In this document: positions 33,246 to 43,081 of the stretch, piece after piece
Layout of the letters: each line of letters begins with the position of its first letter
Position numbering within the stretch: position 1 is the stretch's first letter
Source: CAYFMH01 sp964344775
GTDB lineage: Bacteria > Patescibacteriota > Gracilibacteria > UBA4473
Length of the DNA: 64,000 bases
Assembly: GCA_964344775.1 (NCBI GenBank)
Contig: CAYFOO010000001.1
Span: 13,130 to 77,129 of the forward strand
Direction: 5' to 3'
Translations under genes and position numbers: made by a program
Notes under the pieces: model-generated
Told to the model about the DNA's origin: nothing
The model's database searches: none
What the model saw: only the letters and a program-made list of their open reading frames with translations

Positions 33246-33276
33246 CTGTCCGCCGAAGCTCGTAGAGCGAAGGGGG
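33246..33276. repeat. intergenic copy of the AKAT(A/E)D element
   Basis: CTGTCCGCCGAAGCTCGTAG then AGCGAAGGGGGG; same family as the in-frame copies at 13361-13388 and 42137-42166. Confidence 0.65.
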
Positions 33277-33288
33277 GAGTTCTACCAA

Positions 33289-35238
<1,950 letters not shown>

Positions 35239-35244
35239 TTAAAA

Positions 35245-35283
35245 TTAGCACTCGGATTATAGGAGTGCTAAAAAAGAAGTCAA
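35245..35283 (-). promoter_or_regulatory. dnaK promoter with perfect CIRCE operator
   Basis: TTAGCACTC-N9-GAGTGCTAA at 35245-35271, overlapping the -10 TATAAT (35256-35261) of a promoter with -35 TTGACT (35278-35283) and a 16-bp spacer. HrcA binding would block RNA polymerase directly. Confidence 0.95.
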
Positions 35284-35284
35284 A

Positions 35285-36820
35285 TTATTTTTTAACCACA
35301 GAATTGATCACCTCCAAATATGCTAAAATCGCCGCCCTCACAATATCACAATCCCCCACTCGTGCGGTCAAAATTCGACCGTCATCAGTCTCCATCCGTA
35401 CCTTTACGATCGCCTGTGCATCAAGCCCCGAAGTCACACTATCCATCTCGAAGTCGGTGAGTTTTCCGTGTTTGCCACAGAGTTCCTCAATTGCTTGATA
35501 GGCCGCATCGACCATCCCAGTTCCAGATTTTTCGGAAGTGACCGTTTTACCACTTTCGGTATTCTTCAAACTAACTTTTGCCTGCGGTGTCTGATCTTGA
35601 CCAGAACTGACAGAAAAATCCACCAACTCCCAGAATCCACTTGGCTTTTTTTCACCCATCAAAAATACGTCCAAATCTGCGTCCGTAATTTCCTTTTTCA
35701 TATCCGCTAATTTTTTAAATTTCTCAAAAACCTCATTCAACTTTTCATCGGAAACTTGATAGCCAAGCTCATTCAAACGACTTTTGAGAGCTGCACGACC
35801 AGAATGTTTACCGAGCACGATTTCGGTTTTTTCGACTCCCACGGATTCAGGAGTAAGAATCTCATACGTTTCTTTGTGAGCCAACATTCCATGCTGATGG
35901 ATTCCCGATTCATGGGCAAAGGCATTTCGTCCGACAATCGCTTTATTTGACTGCACTCTTTGTCCCGTGATTTGCTCAAGCAACTTGGAGGTTTTGTAGA
36001 TCTCCGTAGTTTTGATCCCTGTCTCCAAATCATAAAAGTCCTTCCGAGTTCTCAAAGTCATCACCACTTCCTCCAGTGCCGCATTCCCAGCTCGCTCCCC
36101 TGCTCCATTGATCGTACACTCAATCTGTCGGGCTCCATTTTTGACTCCCGCGAGAGAGTTCGCTCCCGCAAGGCCCAAATCATTGTGACAATGAGTAGCA
36201 AAGATCACCTGGTCTGCATTTCGAACATTTAAAACTAAAAACCCTATCAATTCTCCAAACTCCTCCGGCGTGAGATATCCCACCGTATCCGGAATGTTGA
36301 TGGTATCTGCTCCTGCTTCAATCGCCACTTCGATAATTTTTACGAGGAAATCACGATCAGATCGTCCCGCATCTTCCGGAGAAAAATCCACTCGATCGCA
36401 AAGACTTTTCGCTAATTTCACGCCCTCCACTGCCATTTGCAAAACTTCTTCAGAAGACTTCTTCAATTTGTATTCCATGTGGATCGGACTCGTCGCGATG
36501 AAGGTGTGAATCCGCGGTTTTTTGGCCAACTTCACTGCATCCCAGGCCGCTCGAATATCCTTTTCTATTGTTCGTGCTAACCCACAAACTTCGGTAGTTT
36601 CCAAAGTCTTGGCAATCATCTCCACGGCTGCAAAATCATCCGGACTCGCTATCGGAAATCCAGCCTCGATCACATCCACGCCCAGATTCTCCAGCTGCAC
36701 AGCGAGACGAATCTTCTCTTCCAAATTCATAGAGAATCCCGGTGCCTGCTCCCCATCACGCAGGGTGGTATCGAAGATTTTTACGTAATTATCGTTGTTC
36801 ATAGTAGTTAAATTAGGCAA
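35285..36820 (-). CDS. leuA: 2-isopropylmalate synthase
   Basis: First committed step of leucine synthesis (2-ketoisovalerate + acetyl-CoA). 511 residues: FDTTLRDGEQAPGFSM at the N terminus, HCHNDLGLAGANSLAGV metal-binding His pair, GAGERAGNAALEEVVM, and a C-terminal regulatory (LeuA allosteric) domain for leucine feedback (GSGTGMVDAAYQAIEEL-like region). Upstream lies a leader-peptide attenuator (36965-37109), so expression is probably tuned by Leu-tRNA level. leuC is at 48242-49639; leuB and leuD not in window. Confidence 0.96.
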   Translation of the reverse strand: MPNLTTMNNDNYVKIFDTTLRDGEQAPGFSMNLEEKIRLAVQLENLGVDVIEAGFPIASPDDFAAVEMIAKTLETTEVCGLARTIEKDIRAAWDAVKLAKKPRIHTFIATSPIHMEYKLKKSSEEVLQMAVEGVKLAKSLCDRVDFSPEDAGRSDRDFLVKIIEVAIEAGADTINIPDTVGYLTPEEFGELIGFLVLNVRNADQVIFATHCHNDLGLAGANSLAGVKNGARQIECTINGAGERAGNAALEEVVMTLRTRKDFYDLETGIKTTEIYKTSKLLEQITGQRVQSNKAIVGRNAFAHESGIHQHGMLAHKETYEILTPESVGVEKTEIVLGKHSGRAALKSRLNELGYQVSDEKLNEVFEKFKKLADMKKEITDADLDVFLMGEKKPSGFWELVDFSVSSGQDQTPQAKVSLKNTESGKTVTSEKSGTGMVDAAYQAIEELCGKHGKLTDFEMDSVTSGLDAQAIVKVRMETDDGRILTARVGDCDIVRAAILAYLEVINSVVKK

Positions 36821-36960
36821 TTTTTAATTTCCAATTTTTAATTTTTAAATAAATTTTAAATCTTAATTTTTAAGGTTTTATATTTTAGTGAAGTAATTTT
36901 AGTTTAAGATTTTAAAAATTAGAAATTATTTAAAAATTTGTGCTTAAAAATTAAAAATTT
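36821..36960. repeat. AT-rich palindromic repeat in the leuA 5' leader
   Basis: AATTTTTAATTTTTAAATAA ... AAAAATTTGTGCTTAAAAATT; same family as 2780-2950. It lies between the attenuator and the leuA ATG, so it is in the leuA mRNA leader. Confidence 0.6.
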
Positions 36961-36964
36961 TCCC

Positions 36965-37026
36965 AAAAAATCGGCCTTTTTTGGCCGAGGTTCATCTTTT
37001 ATTAATTTAGAAAAATCTACCTCGGC
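36965..37026 (-). promoter_or_regulatory. leuA transcription attenuator
   Basis: Terminator: TCGGCC-AAAAAA-GGCCGA followed by TTTTTT (36965-36988, minus strand). Antiterminator: GCCGAGGT (37019-37026) pairs perfectly with ACCTCGGC (36984-36991). The two share 36984-36988, so they exclude each other. The first antiterminator arm overlaps the last codons and stop of the leader peptide, so a ribosome that finishes the peptide would mask it and allow termination. Confidence 0.9.
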
Positions 37027-37073
37027 TCACGTACAAGTAACAACAGCAAGAAACCAAGTGTTAGATTTTTCAT
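37017..37073 (-). CDS. leucine-rich leader peptide of leuA
   Basis: MKNLTLGFLLLLLVREPR, 18 residues with seven Leu, five in a row (TTG CTG TTG TTA CTT), stop TAG. Stalling on the Leu codons would leave the antiterminator arm free. Analogous to enterobacterial LeuL, although too short for normal gene finders. Confidence 0.9.
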   Translation of the reverse strand: MKNLTLGFLLLLLVREPR

Positions 37074-37081
37074 CTGTCTCC

Positions 37082-37109
37082 AGACTAGTGATTTAGCGTG
37101 TTTTGTCAA
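37082..37109 (-). promoter_or_regulatory. promoter of the leuA leader
   Basis: TTGACA (37104-37109), a 16-bp spacer and TAGTCT (37082-37087), 8 bases before the leader-peptide ATG; a GGAG is also present, but transcription may start inside or after it. Confidence 0.65.
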
Positions 37110-37115
37110 ACAGGG

Positions 37116-37289
37116 TCACAATCCTAGGCGTAAAACATCATCTACTCCTCCAACAATTATAACTCTTTCTGTTTCTGTTGCAGTCTTTTTTCTTGGGCTT
37201 TTTCCACTTACACACCCAAGTGCACACACATCTCTTACTACTTCTTTATAAAAACAGTCATCGCCACCTTTTTCTGCTTCTTCTGCCAT
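37116..37289 (-). CDS. possible small protein (57 aa) upstream of the leu leader
   Basis: MAEEAEKGGDDCFYKEVVRD...KTATETERVIIVGGVDDVLR; three Cys and no stop for 57 codons. A TGATATAAT extended -10 lies at 37323-37331. No terminator separates it from the leu leader. No family recognised; may be chance. Confidence 0.4.
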   Translation of the reverse strand: MAEEAEKGGDDCFYKEVVRDVCALGCVSGKSPRKKTATETERVIIVGGVDDVLRLGL

Positions 37290-37322
37290 TTTCAATTGTT
37301 TTAAAAAACTCTTGTTTTCCTA

Positions 37323-37331
37323 ATTATATCA
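37323..37331 (-). promoter_or_regulatory. extended -10 promoter for the 57-aa ORF
   Basis: TGATATAAT on the minus strand; no good -35. Confidence 0.4.
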
Positions 37332-37460
37332 AACTTTTCTTCAACTTTTCCATCCCTACAACTTACAACCTACAACTTTTACATTCCACAATAAAACCAC
37401 TCCCTCCGCCACCGATTTTTGTGTTTATAAAACACAAGGGGTATTTTTCCGAAAAAAGAT

Positions 37461-37488
37461 TTGCACTCTTCATTTTTTCTTCTACAGT
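37461..37488 (+). promoter_or_regulatory. ssb promoter
   Basis: TTGCAC (37461-37466), a 16-bp spacer and TACAGT (37483-37488). Confidence 0.55.
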
Positions 37489-37526
37489 CGAAGTTAGTTC
37501 TTTTTTATTTCTTAATTTTATCAAAG

Positions 37527-37970
37527 ATGAACTCGTTGAACAAAGCTCAGATCATCGGAAACCTCACACGTGACCCTGATCTCAGGAAAACTCAGAACGA
37601 CCAATCCGTATGTACGGTTGGGGTAGCCACTAACCGAAATTGGACGGACTCCAATGGCTCCAAGCATGAAGAAGCCGAATTCCACAATGTGGTTTGTTGG
37701 GGAAGATTGGCAGAAATCGTAGCCGAACGATTGAAAAAAGGCTCAAAAGTATTTTTTGAAGGACGCCTCAGAACTCGAAACTGGGAAGACGATGCCGGCA
37801 TCAAACACTACCGAACAGAAATCGTGGCTGATGACATGATTATTCTTTCTCCCAGGAGTGGAGGAAGTGCTACTGGAGATGACAGTACAACAGAAAGCAC
37901 GGAAGATAAACCAGTCAAAACAGAAGAACCACCCTCTGACGACATGCCGACGGACGAGGTGCCATTCTAA
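37527..37970 (+). CDS. ssb: single-stranded DNA-binding protein
   Basis: 147 residues from the ATG at 37527 (MNSLNKAQIIGNLTRDPDLR). OB fold with CTVGVATNRNW, FHNVVCWGRLAEIVAERLKKGSKVFFEGRL; a disordered acidic tail; and the DEVPF tip that recruits repair and replication partners. A longer frame from 37461 would include the promoter and is not preferred. Confidence 0.96.
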   Translation: MNSLNKAQIIGNLTRDPDLRKTQNDQSVCTVGVATNRNWTDSNGSKHEEAEFHNVVCWGRLAEIVAERLKKGSKVFFEGRLRTRNWEDDAGIKHYRTEIVADDMIILSPRSGGSATGDDSTTESTEDKPVKTEEPPSDDMPTDEVPF

Positions 37971-37997
37971 TTTTGGTTTTCACCAGAAAAAACAAAG

Positions 37998-38027
37998 ACT
38001 GCAGAGAGGGAGGCTCTGTGGTTTTTT
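37998..38027 (+). terminator. ssb terminator
   Basis: ACTGCAGAG and CTCTGTGGT pair (with G-U pairs) around AGGGAGG-type loop, followed by TTTTTT. Confidence 0.65.
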
Positions 38028-38048
38028 GATGGTAAATTCTTGAGAAAT

Positions 38049-38168
38049 TAGAAAATTTTTAATTTTGTAATTTTTAATTTTATAAATAAATCCTAATTTT
38101 TAATTTTTAAAAATAGCAAAAAACAGTCTCTAAGAATTTGACTTTAAAAATTTGAGCATTAAAAATTC
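38049..38168. repeat. AT-rich palindromic repeat
   Basis: AATTTTTAATTTTGTAATTTTT ... AAAAATTTGAGCATTAAAAATT, third copy of the 2780-2950 / 36821-36960 family. Followed by CTTACAACTTACC-type sequence. Confidence 0.55.
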
Positions 38169-38224
38169 CTTACAACTTACCACCTCCCACCTACAACTTT
38201 TTAAAAAACTAACAACTAATTTCC

Positions 38225-38686
38225 ATGGAACAATCCCTCGTACTCGTAAAACCAGATGCCGTCCAACGTGGTCTCATCGGAGAAGCACTTCACCGATTTG
38301 AACGGAAAGGGCTAAAAATTGTAGGACTCAAAATGATTCGCCTCAAAAAAGCCATTCTGCTCGAACACTACGCTCATGTAAAGGATGAACCTTTTTTTGC
38401 AGAACTATCACACTTCATGAGTTCCAGTCCTCTAGTAGCCATCTGCGTAGAAGGCATTAACGCTGTTGAAGTAGTGAGAAAAATCTGCGGTGTAAAAAAT
38501 ACAGAATTCGGATCCATCCGCGGAGACTTTTCCGTTTCGAGCCAACGAAATCTGGTCCACAGCTCTGATTCGGTCGAAACCGCCAAACGTGAAGTGCCAC
38601 GATTTTTTAGTACAGAAGAACTCTTCATATATGACAAAGATGAGTGGAAACAGGTGTACAGTGAGGGGGAAAGAGAAAAAAATTAG
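38225..38686 (+). CDS. ndk: nucleoside diphosphate kinase
   Basis: Moves the gamma phosphate between nucleotides through a phospho-His. 153 residues: EQSLVLVKPDAVQRGLIG at the N terminus and the active-site NLVHSSDSVETAKRE (family NxxHGSDS; here HSSDS), FGSIRGDF before it. Normal length. Confidence 0.97.
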   Translation: MEQSLVLVKPDAVQRGLIGEALHRFERKGLKIVGLKMIRLKKAILLEHYAHVKDEPFFAELSHFMSSSPLVAICVEGINAVEVVRKICGVKNTEFGSIRGDFSVSSQRNLVHSSDSVETAKREVPRFFSTEELFIYDKDEWKQVYSEGEREKN

Positions 38687-38742
38687 TTTTTAGTTTTCTT
38701 GATTTATCTCTGTATTAGAAATTAAAAAATCGCTTATTTTAC

Positions 38743-38771
38743 TTGTTGTTAAAGCTTTTTTGTGATACAAT
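38743..38771 (+). promoter_or_regulatory. promoter of the TraG/VirD4-like gene
   Basis: TTGTTG (38743-38748), a 17-bp spacer and TACAAT (38766-38771). Gives a leader of about 115 bases containing an 18-codon ORF. Confidence 0.6.
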
Positions 38772-38781
38772 GAATAGATTT

Positions 38782-38838
38782 ATGTCTAAAGTTTTGTGGA
38801 CAAACAATCTGCAATCATTGATCATACTTGTCGGCTGA
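38782..38838 (+). CDS. possible 18-residue upstream ORF
   Basis: MSKVLWTNNLQSLIILVG, starting about 4 bases after the likely transcription start. Could be a leader peptide; no paired hairpins were recognised. Confidence 0.3.
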   Translation: MSKVLWTNNLQSLIILVG

Positions 38839-38893
38839 AGTTTGTAACTATAGTTAAAACTAACGAAGGCTGAAATCTACAATTAAAAAATAA

Positions 38894-41719
38894 ATGGAAA
38901 CAGTGAAAAATCTTCGGGACGCATTTGTAGGAGTCTACGGCACTATGCCGTGGTGGATGTGGATTATTGTGATTGTTGGAGGTATCTTGATATTTCTTTT
39001 GGGAAGGTTCCTGCTCAGATACTGGCACCGTAGACATGAACGAAATCAACTTGTCCACCTACGTGTCACACTCCCCCGAAGTGATTCTAAACTGGATCAA
39101 GAAAAAAGAACCGAAAAAGACTTCCGGGAACAAATTGGAAAGGCCGAGCAGTTTTTTCGAGCACTCCATGAGACACGAGAACTCAACCTCTACAATATCT
39201 GGATCAAACGAACTATCTGGAAAAAGCCCCAGCTTTCCTTTGAATTACAGTTTGAAAAACGAGAATTAAGCTTCGTGATTGTTTGTGACCCGTACTATCA
39301 AAAGATTATTGATAAACAGATTACTTCTTTTTATCCGGATGCAGAGATTGAACTACTAAAACCAGAGGAACAAATAAATCTAAAAACAGAAGGCAGCTAC
39401 CTAAATGGTTATTATATGTACACGGAGAACCCGTATTGGTTTCCGATCCAGACGTACAAAAAAATTGAAGACGATGCCATTAACGATCTGGCCAACTCTT
39501 TTTCCAAGCTCACAAAAGAAGAAAAAGCCGTGGTACAGTTTGTAATCCATCCGAAATCAAAAAAATGGCAAAAAAAAGCCGAGAAAGTGGCGACAGCCCT
39601 CTTCAAAGAAAAAGACACTCCAAGTGGGATTTTTGCCATTCCAGTACTGGGATTTGTACTTCGACTCATCTGGTTGCCGTTTAAAATACTAGTTCGAGGA
39701 TATGATCCACAAACAGACACACTCTCCGGAGAAGAAAAAGATTCTGGCGGCATCGTTCGAATGCTTGCGAGCAAGGAAGAAACATACAAAGCCATGGGAG
39801 AAAAAGCCGCTCAGTCCGGATACGATGCTACGATCCGGGTACTCGCTTCATCTCCAGACAAAGCTCGAGTTCAAGAAATTTTGAACGGAATTTTTGTGTC
39901 GTTTAACGTATTTAAATCAAAAGGATCGAATCTGTTTGAGAACCGAAGGATTATACCTCTCAACCTGATTAACGCCCCACTTATTCATCATAATTTTCGT
40001 CTTCGACTTTTCTCTTTTTTGGAGAAAAAAAATCTGCTTTGTTCGGAAGAATTAGCCACCATGTTTCACTTCCCGGATTCACGGTACAACCGAATCCCTA
40101 CGATTAAATGGCTCACGTACAAAGTGCTCCCTCCACCAATCGATCTGCCGAAAGAAGGAGTTGTACTCGGGAATTCGGTTTATCGAGGTATTACCAAACC
40201 TGTTCGATTTCTCCGAGACGATCGAACCAGACATCACTACTGTATCGGAAAATCTGGGTCTGGTAAATCCGTCCTCCTCTGGAATATGGCCGTTCAGGAT
40301 ATTAAAAATGGTGATGGCGTAGGACTGATCGACCCGCATGGAGATCTGGTAGATGACGTACTCACCTGCGTACCAAAAGAACGAGCCAAAGATGTCATCG
40401 TTTTTGATCCAGGAGATATCCAACGCCCGATGGGCCTCAATATTCTCGAAGCCAAAACAGAAGAAGAAAAAGACCGTGCCTCGCTCGATGCGATGGAGAT
40501 CTTCATTAAACTTTTTGGAAATGAAATCTTCGGACCGCGTATCCAGCACTATTTCCGAAACGGATGTCTGACACTCATGGACGACGAAGAAGAAGGAGCA
40601 AGTTTGATCGATATCCCACGACTTTTTATCGATGATGATTATCAGCAGTATAAAGTATCCAAAGTAAAAAATGTAATGGTACGAGCTTTTTGGGAAAACG
40701 AAATGGCACAGACCGGAGATCGAGAAAAACAAGAGATGATCCCCTACTTCACTTCAAAATTTGGACCGTTCGTCACCAACACAACAATGCGTAACATCAT
40801 TGGACAAACAAAGTCATCTTTCAATATCCGAGAAGCCATGGATAATCGAAAGGTTGTTCTGATGAACCTATCCAAAGGTAAGATTGGGGATATCAATGCT
40901 CAGCTCCTCGGACTGATCCTGGTGGCAAGAATAAACATGGCTGCTATGGGACGATATGATATTCCAAAGGAAGAACGTAAAGATTTTTTCTTCTACGTGG
41001 ATGAGTTCCAAAATTTTGCCACGGATACCTTTGCCGCGATTCTTTCCGAGGCTCGTAAATACCGACTCTGTCTGATTATGGCTCACCAGTACATCGCCCA
41101 GCTCACCGAAGGAGAAGGTGGTGGTGGAGACACAAAAATTAGGGATGCCGTTTTTGGTAACGTAGGGACAATGATGAGTTTTAAGGTCGGTGCTGATGAT
41201 GCGGAATATCTCGAAAAAGAATACTCTCCAACACTTTCTGCTCAGGATATTCTCAGTATCGCAAACTACAAGGCCTACGTGAAACTGAATATCAAAAACA
41301 CCACTTCTAGGCCGTTTTCGATGGAGACACTCTACGACCCAAGCATGAAAAATGAAAAAGTAGCCGAGGTGATCAAAAAATACTCTCGAATGAAATTTGG
41401 ACGAAAGAAAGAATTCGTGGATGCAGAGATCGAAGCCCGAATGGGAGTAGGTGGTGGAAATAACGGTGGAAAAAACGTCATGAAACAGCTCGAAGGTGCC
41501 CCACCTATTGAAGCACAAATTCCTGCCAAAGAACCCCCTCCTACCGAAACTGAAGTTCCTCTCACTCTTGCAAACACCGTTTCACCACAAGAAGAACAAA
41601 TCGTCGCTGAGGAAACTACGGAAAACGAATCAGAAACACCAAATACAGAACTAACCGAGACGGCAACAGAAACTCCTATCGCAAAAACAGAGGAAAAGAA
41701 AACAGAATCTGTGGGGTAA
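38894..41719 (+). CDS. membrane-anchored TraG/VirD4-like DNA-translocation ATPase
   Basis: 941 residues. One membrane segment (about 16-38), a domain of about 350 residues typical of CPR homologues, then the motor: Walker A CIGKSGSGKSVLLW, LIDPHGDLVDDVL, Walker B FFFYVDEFQNF and MAHQYIAQL, as in HerA/VirD4/TraG coupling proteins. The C-terminal 100 residues are Pro/Glu/Thr-rich. Likely pumps DNA or protein across the membrane. No other type IV secretion genes are nearby. Confidence 0.88.
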   Translation: METVKNLRDAFVGVYGTMPWWMWIIVIVGGILIFLLGRFLLRYWHRRHERNQLVHLRVTLPRSDSKLDQEKRTEKDFREQIGKAEQFFRALHETRELNLYNIWIKRTIWKKPQLSFELQFEKRELSFVIVCDPYYQKIIDKQITSFYPDAEIELLKPEEQINLKTEGSYLNGYYMYTENPYWFPIQTYKKIEDDAINDLANSFSKLTKEEKAVVQFVIHPKSKKWQKKAEKVATALFKEKDTPSGIFAIPVLGFVLRLIWLPFKILVRGYDPQTDTLSGEEKDSGGIVRMLASKEETYKAMGEKAAQSGYDATIRVLASSPDKARVQEILNGIFVSFNVFKSKGSNLFENRRIIPLNLINAPLIHHNFRLRLFSFLEKKNLLCSEELATMFHFPDSRYNRIPTIKWLTYKVLPPPIDLPKEGVVLGNSVYRGITKPVRFLRDDRTRHHYCIGKSGSGKSVLLWNMAVQDIKNGDGVGLIDPHGDLVDDVLTCVPKERAKDVIVFDPGDIQRPMGLNILEAKTEEEKDRASLDAMEIFIKLFGNEIFGPRIQHYFRNGCLTLMDDEEEGASLIDIPRLFIDDDYQQYKVSKVKNVMVRAFWENEMAQTGDREKQEMIPYFTSKFGPFVTNTTMRNIIGQTKSSFNIREAMDNRKVVLMNLSKGKIGDINAQLLGLILVARINMAAMGRYDIPKEERKDFFFYVDEFQNFATDTFAAILSEARKYRLCLIMAHQYIAQLTEGEGGGGDTKIRDAVFGNVGTMMSFKVGADDAEYLEKEYSPTLSAQDILSIANYKAYVKLNIKNTTSRPFSMETLYDPSMKNEKVAEVIKKYSRMKFGRKKEFVDAEIEARMGVGGGNNGGKNVMKQLEGAPPIEAQIPAKEPPPTETEVPLTLANTVSPQEEQIVAEETTENESETPNTELTETATETPIAKTEEKKTESVG

Positions 41720-41742
41720 TTTTTCACCCTCTTTACTACTTT

Positions 41743-41863
41743 ATGTCATCCCCAACTCGATTGGGGATCTATTTGTACGACTGTTCCAATAGATACCTGC
41801 TTTCCCCCTACGTAGTTTTGGGCAAAAAATCCCCAAACGGCGGACAGGTCTCAGGCATGACAA
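41743..41863. repeat. 125-bp nested inverted-repeat element
   Basis: Bounded by TGTCATCCCC and CATGACA, inner arms CCCCAA-CTCGA-TTGGGG and further hairpins; ends in GGCGGACAGG. Resembles the element at 30272-30345 in layout. Confidence 0.65.
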
Positions 41864-41869
41864 CAGTGA

Positions 41870-41916
41870 TTTTCAATTCGTAATTCGTAATTTGTAATTG
41901 AAGATTGGTAATTGAA
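41870..41916. repeat. GTAATTCGTAATTTG repeat
   Basis: Tandem AATTCGTAATTTGTAATTG units directly before the nucleotidyltransferase 3' end. Confidence 0.55.
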
Positions 41917-42957
41917 TCACTGCTCACTCTCATGCAACCTCGTCCCTCGCCGCACGAGCTTCCGGTTGAGATCAAGTCCCTCGAAGTCACAACCCTCATC
42001 AATCACCGATTGCGAAATAATGCAGTTTTTTAATTTAACATTCGGATAAATGATCGAATCCTGAATCCGACAATTTTGGATTTCTGAATCTTCCCCAATA
42101 AAAACCTTTCCAGAAAATTTATTCCCTTGATTTTGCCTGTCCGCCGTAGCCTTGGCGAAGGAGGAAGTTTTAAGTTTTGAGCTTTGAGCTAGTTTTAAAT
42201 CCTCTTTTTGAAGTTTTCTATGTGCCTCCAGATACGTCTCAAAACTCCCCACATCAAACCACTCTCCTCCTACTTTCACGGCTGATAATTTTTTTCCATG
42301 AGCTAAAAACTCGGTAAAAACTCCACCGAGAGAATCAGCCTCTTTCTGGGCAAAACTGTGCAAAATCGGCAATAAATCTTTCCCAATCCCAAAGAATCCA
42401 GTCGAAACTAAGTTCGATTTCGGATTCTCCGGCTTCTCCTCAAACCTCTTAATTAAAAAATCTTTTCTATTTTGATTTTTTAATTCCGCATTTCGCATTC
42501 CGAAATCCGAAATCTCCACCACTCCAAACTTCCGTGCTTCATATAAATCCTCCACCTCTCGCACCGCCACCTTTCCCTCTTTTTCTGAACAAAAAAGTTG
42601 ATCAATATGTAATTCTGGAAGGAGGTTGTCTCCGGCAATCACCACCAGATTCTCATCAATAGAAAAATATTTGATCGCCATCGAAAGAGCTCCCACCGCC
42701 CCCAGTTTCTCCTGGTCTGAGTGGGCATCCTCACAAAAAATTTCTACATTCTTTCGTCCTAATTTTTCTAGCTCTTTTTGGAAATCGGCTTCAAATCTTT
42801 TGTTTGTAAGCAAAATCACCTCCAGGTCAGCTGGAACCTTCTCGAGAATATGTGTCAAAATCGTCTGTCCATCGAGAAGCAGGAGCGGCTTCGCTCGGTG
42901 CTCAGTCAGCGGCCACAACCGTGTCGCAAATCCGCCAGCTAAAATTAGGACTTTCAT
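41917..42957 (-). CDS. sugar-phosphate nucleotidyltransferase
   Basis: 346 residues: MKVLILAGGFATRLWPLTEHRAKPLL nucleotide-binding signature, VVIAGDNLLPE metal-binding Asp, and a short left-handed beta-helix-like C terminus (SEIQNCRIQDSIIYPNVKLKNC). Forms an NDP-sugar, probably for glycan synthesis; sugar and nucleotide not determined. Two repeats are in frame: FGMRNAELKNQNRKD (42481-42512) and SSFAKATADRQNQ (42137-42166). Confidence 0.88.
   Translation of the reverse strand: MKVLILAGGFATRLWPLTEHRAKPLLLLDGQTILTHILEKVPADLEVILLTNKRFEADFQKELEKLGRKNVEIFCEDAHSDQEKLGAVGALSMAIKYFSIDENLVVIAGDNLLPELHIDQLFCSEKEGKVAVREVEDLYEARKFGVVEISDFGMRNAELKNQNRKDFLIKRFEEKPENPKSNLVSTGFFGIGKDLLPILHSFAQKEADSLGGVFTEFLAHGKKLSAVKVGGEWFDVGSFETYLEAHRKLQKEDLKLAQSSKLKTSSFAKATADRQNQGNKFSGKVFIGEDSEIQNCRIQDSIIYPNVKLKNCIISQSVIDEGCDFEGLDLNRKLVRRGTRLHESEQ
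42137..42166 (-). repeat. AKATAD element inside the nucleotidyltransferase
   Basis: Plus strand CTGTCCGCCGTAGCCTTGG...; on the gene strand encodes SSFAKATADR. In a linker before the beta-helix part. Confidence 0.8.
42481..42512 (-). repeat. GMRNAEL repeat inside the nucleotidyltransferase
   Basis: ATTCCGCATTTCGCATTCCG-type sequence encoding GMRNAEL; also at the rdgB C terminus (2154-2186) and in ribosomal-operon spacers. Confidence 0.7.
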
Positions 42958-43002
42958 CTTCTCAACTTTATAACAAAAACAAAAAAATACAAATCCTTAG
43001 AA

Positions 43003-43028
43003 AGAGACGCACCAATGGCGGCGTCTCT
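43003..43028. repeat. intergenic palindrome related to the hypF inserts
   Basis: GAGACGC...GCGTCTC around ACCAATGGCG, between divergently placed units. Confidence 0.65.
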
Positions 43029-43081
43029 ACAAAATTTGTATTTTTTTTCTAAAAACTAAGAACTAAAAACTAACAACTAAA

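Noticed and set aside
40079..40732. 217-codon ORF antisense to the TraG-like ATPase
   Set aside because: Lies fully opposite the conserved motor domain and has no recognisable family; shadow frame.
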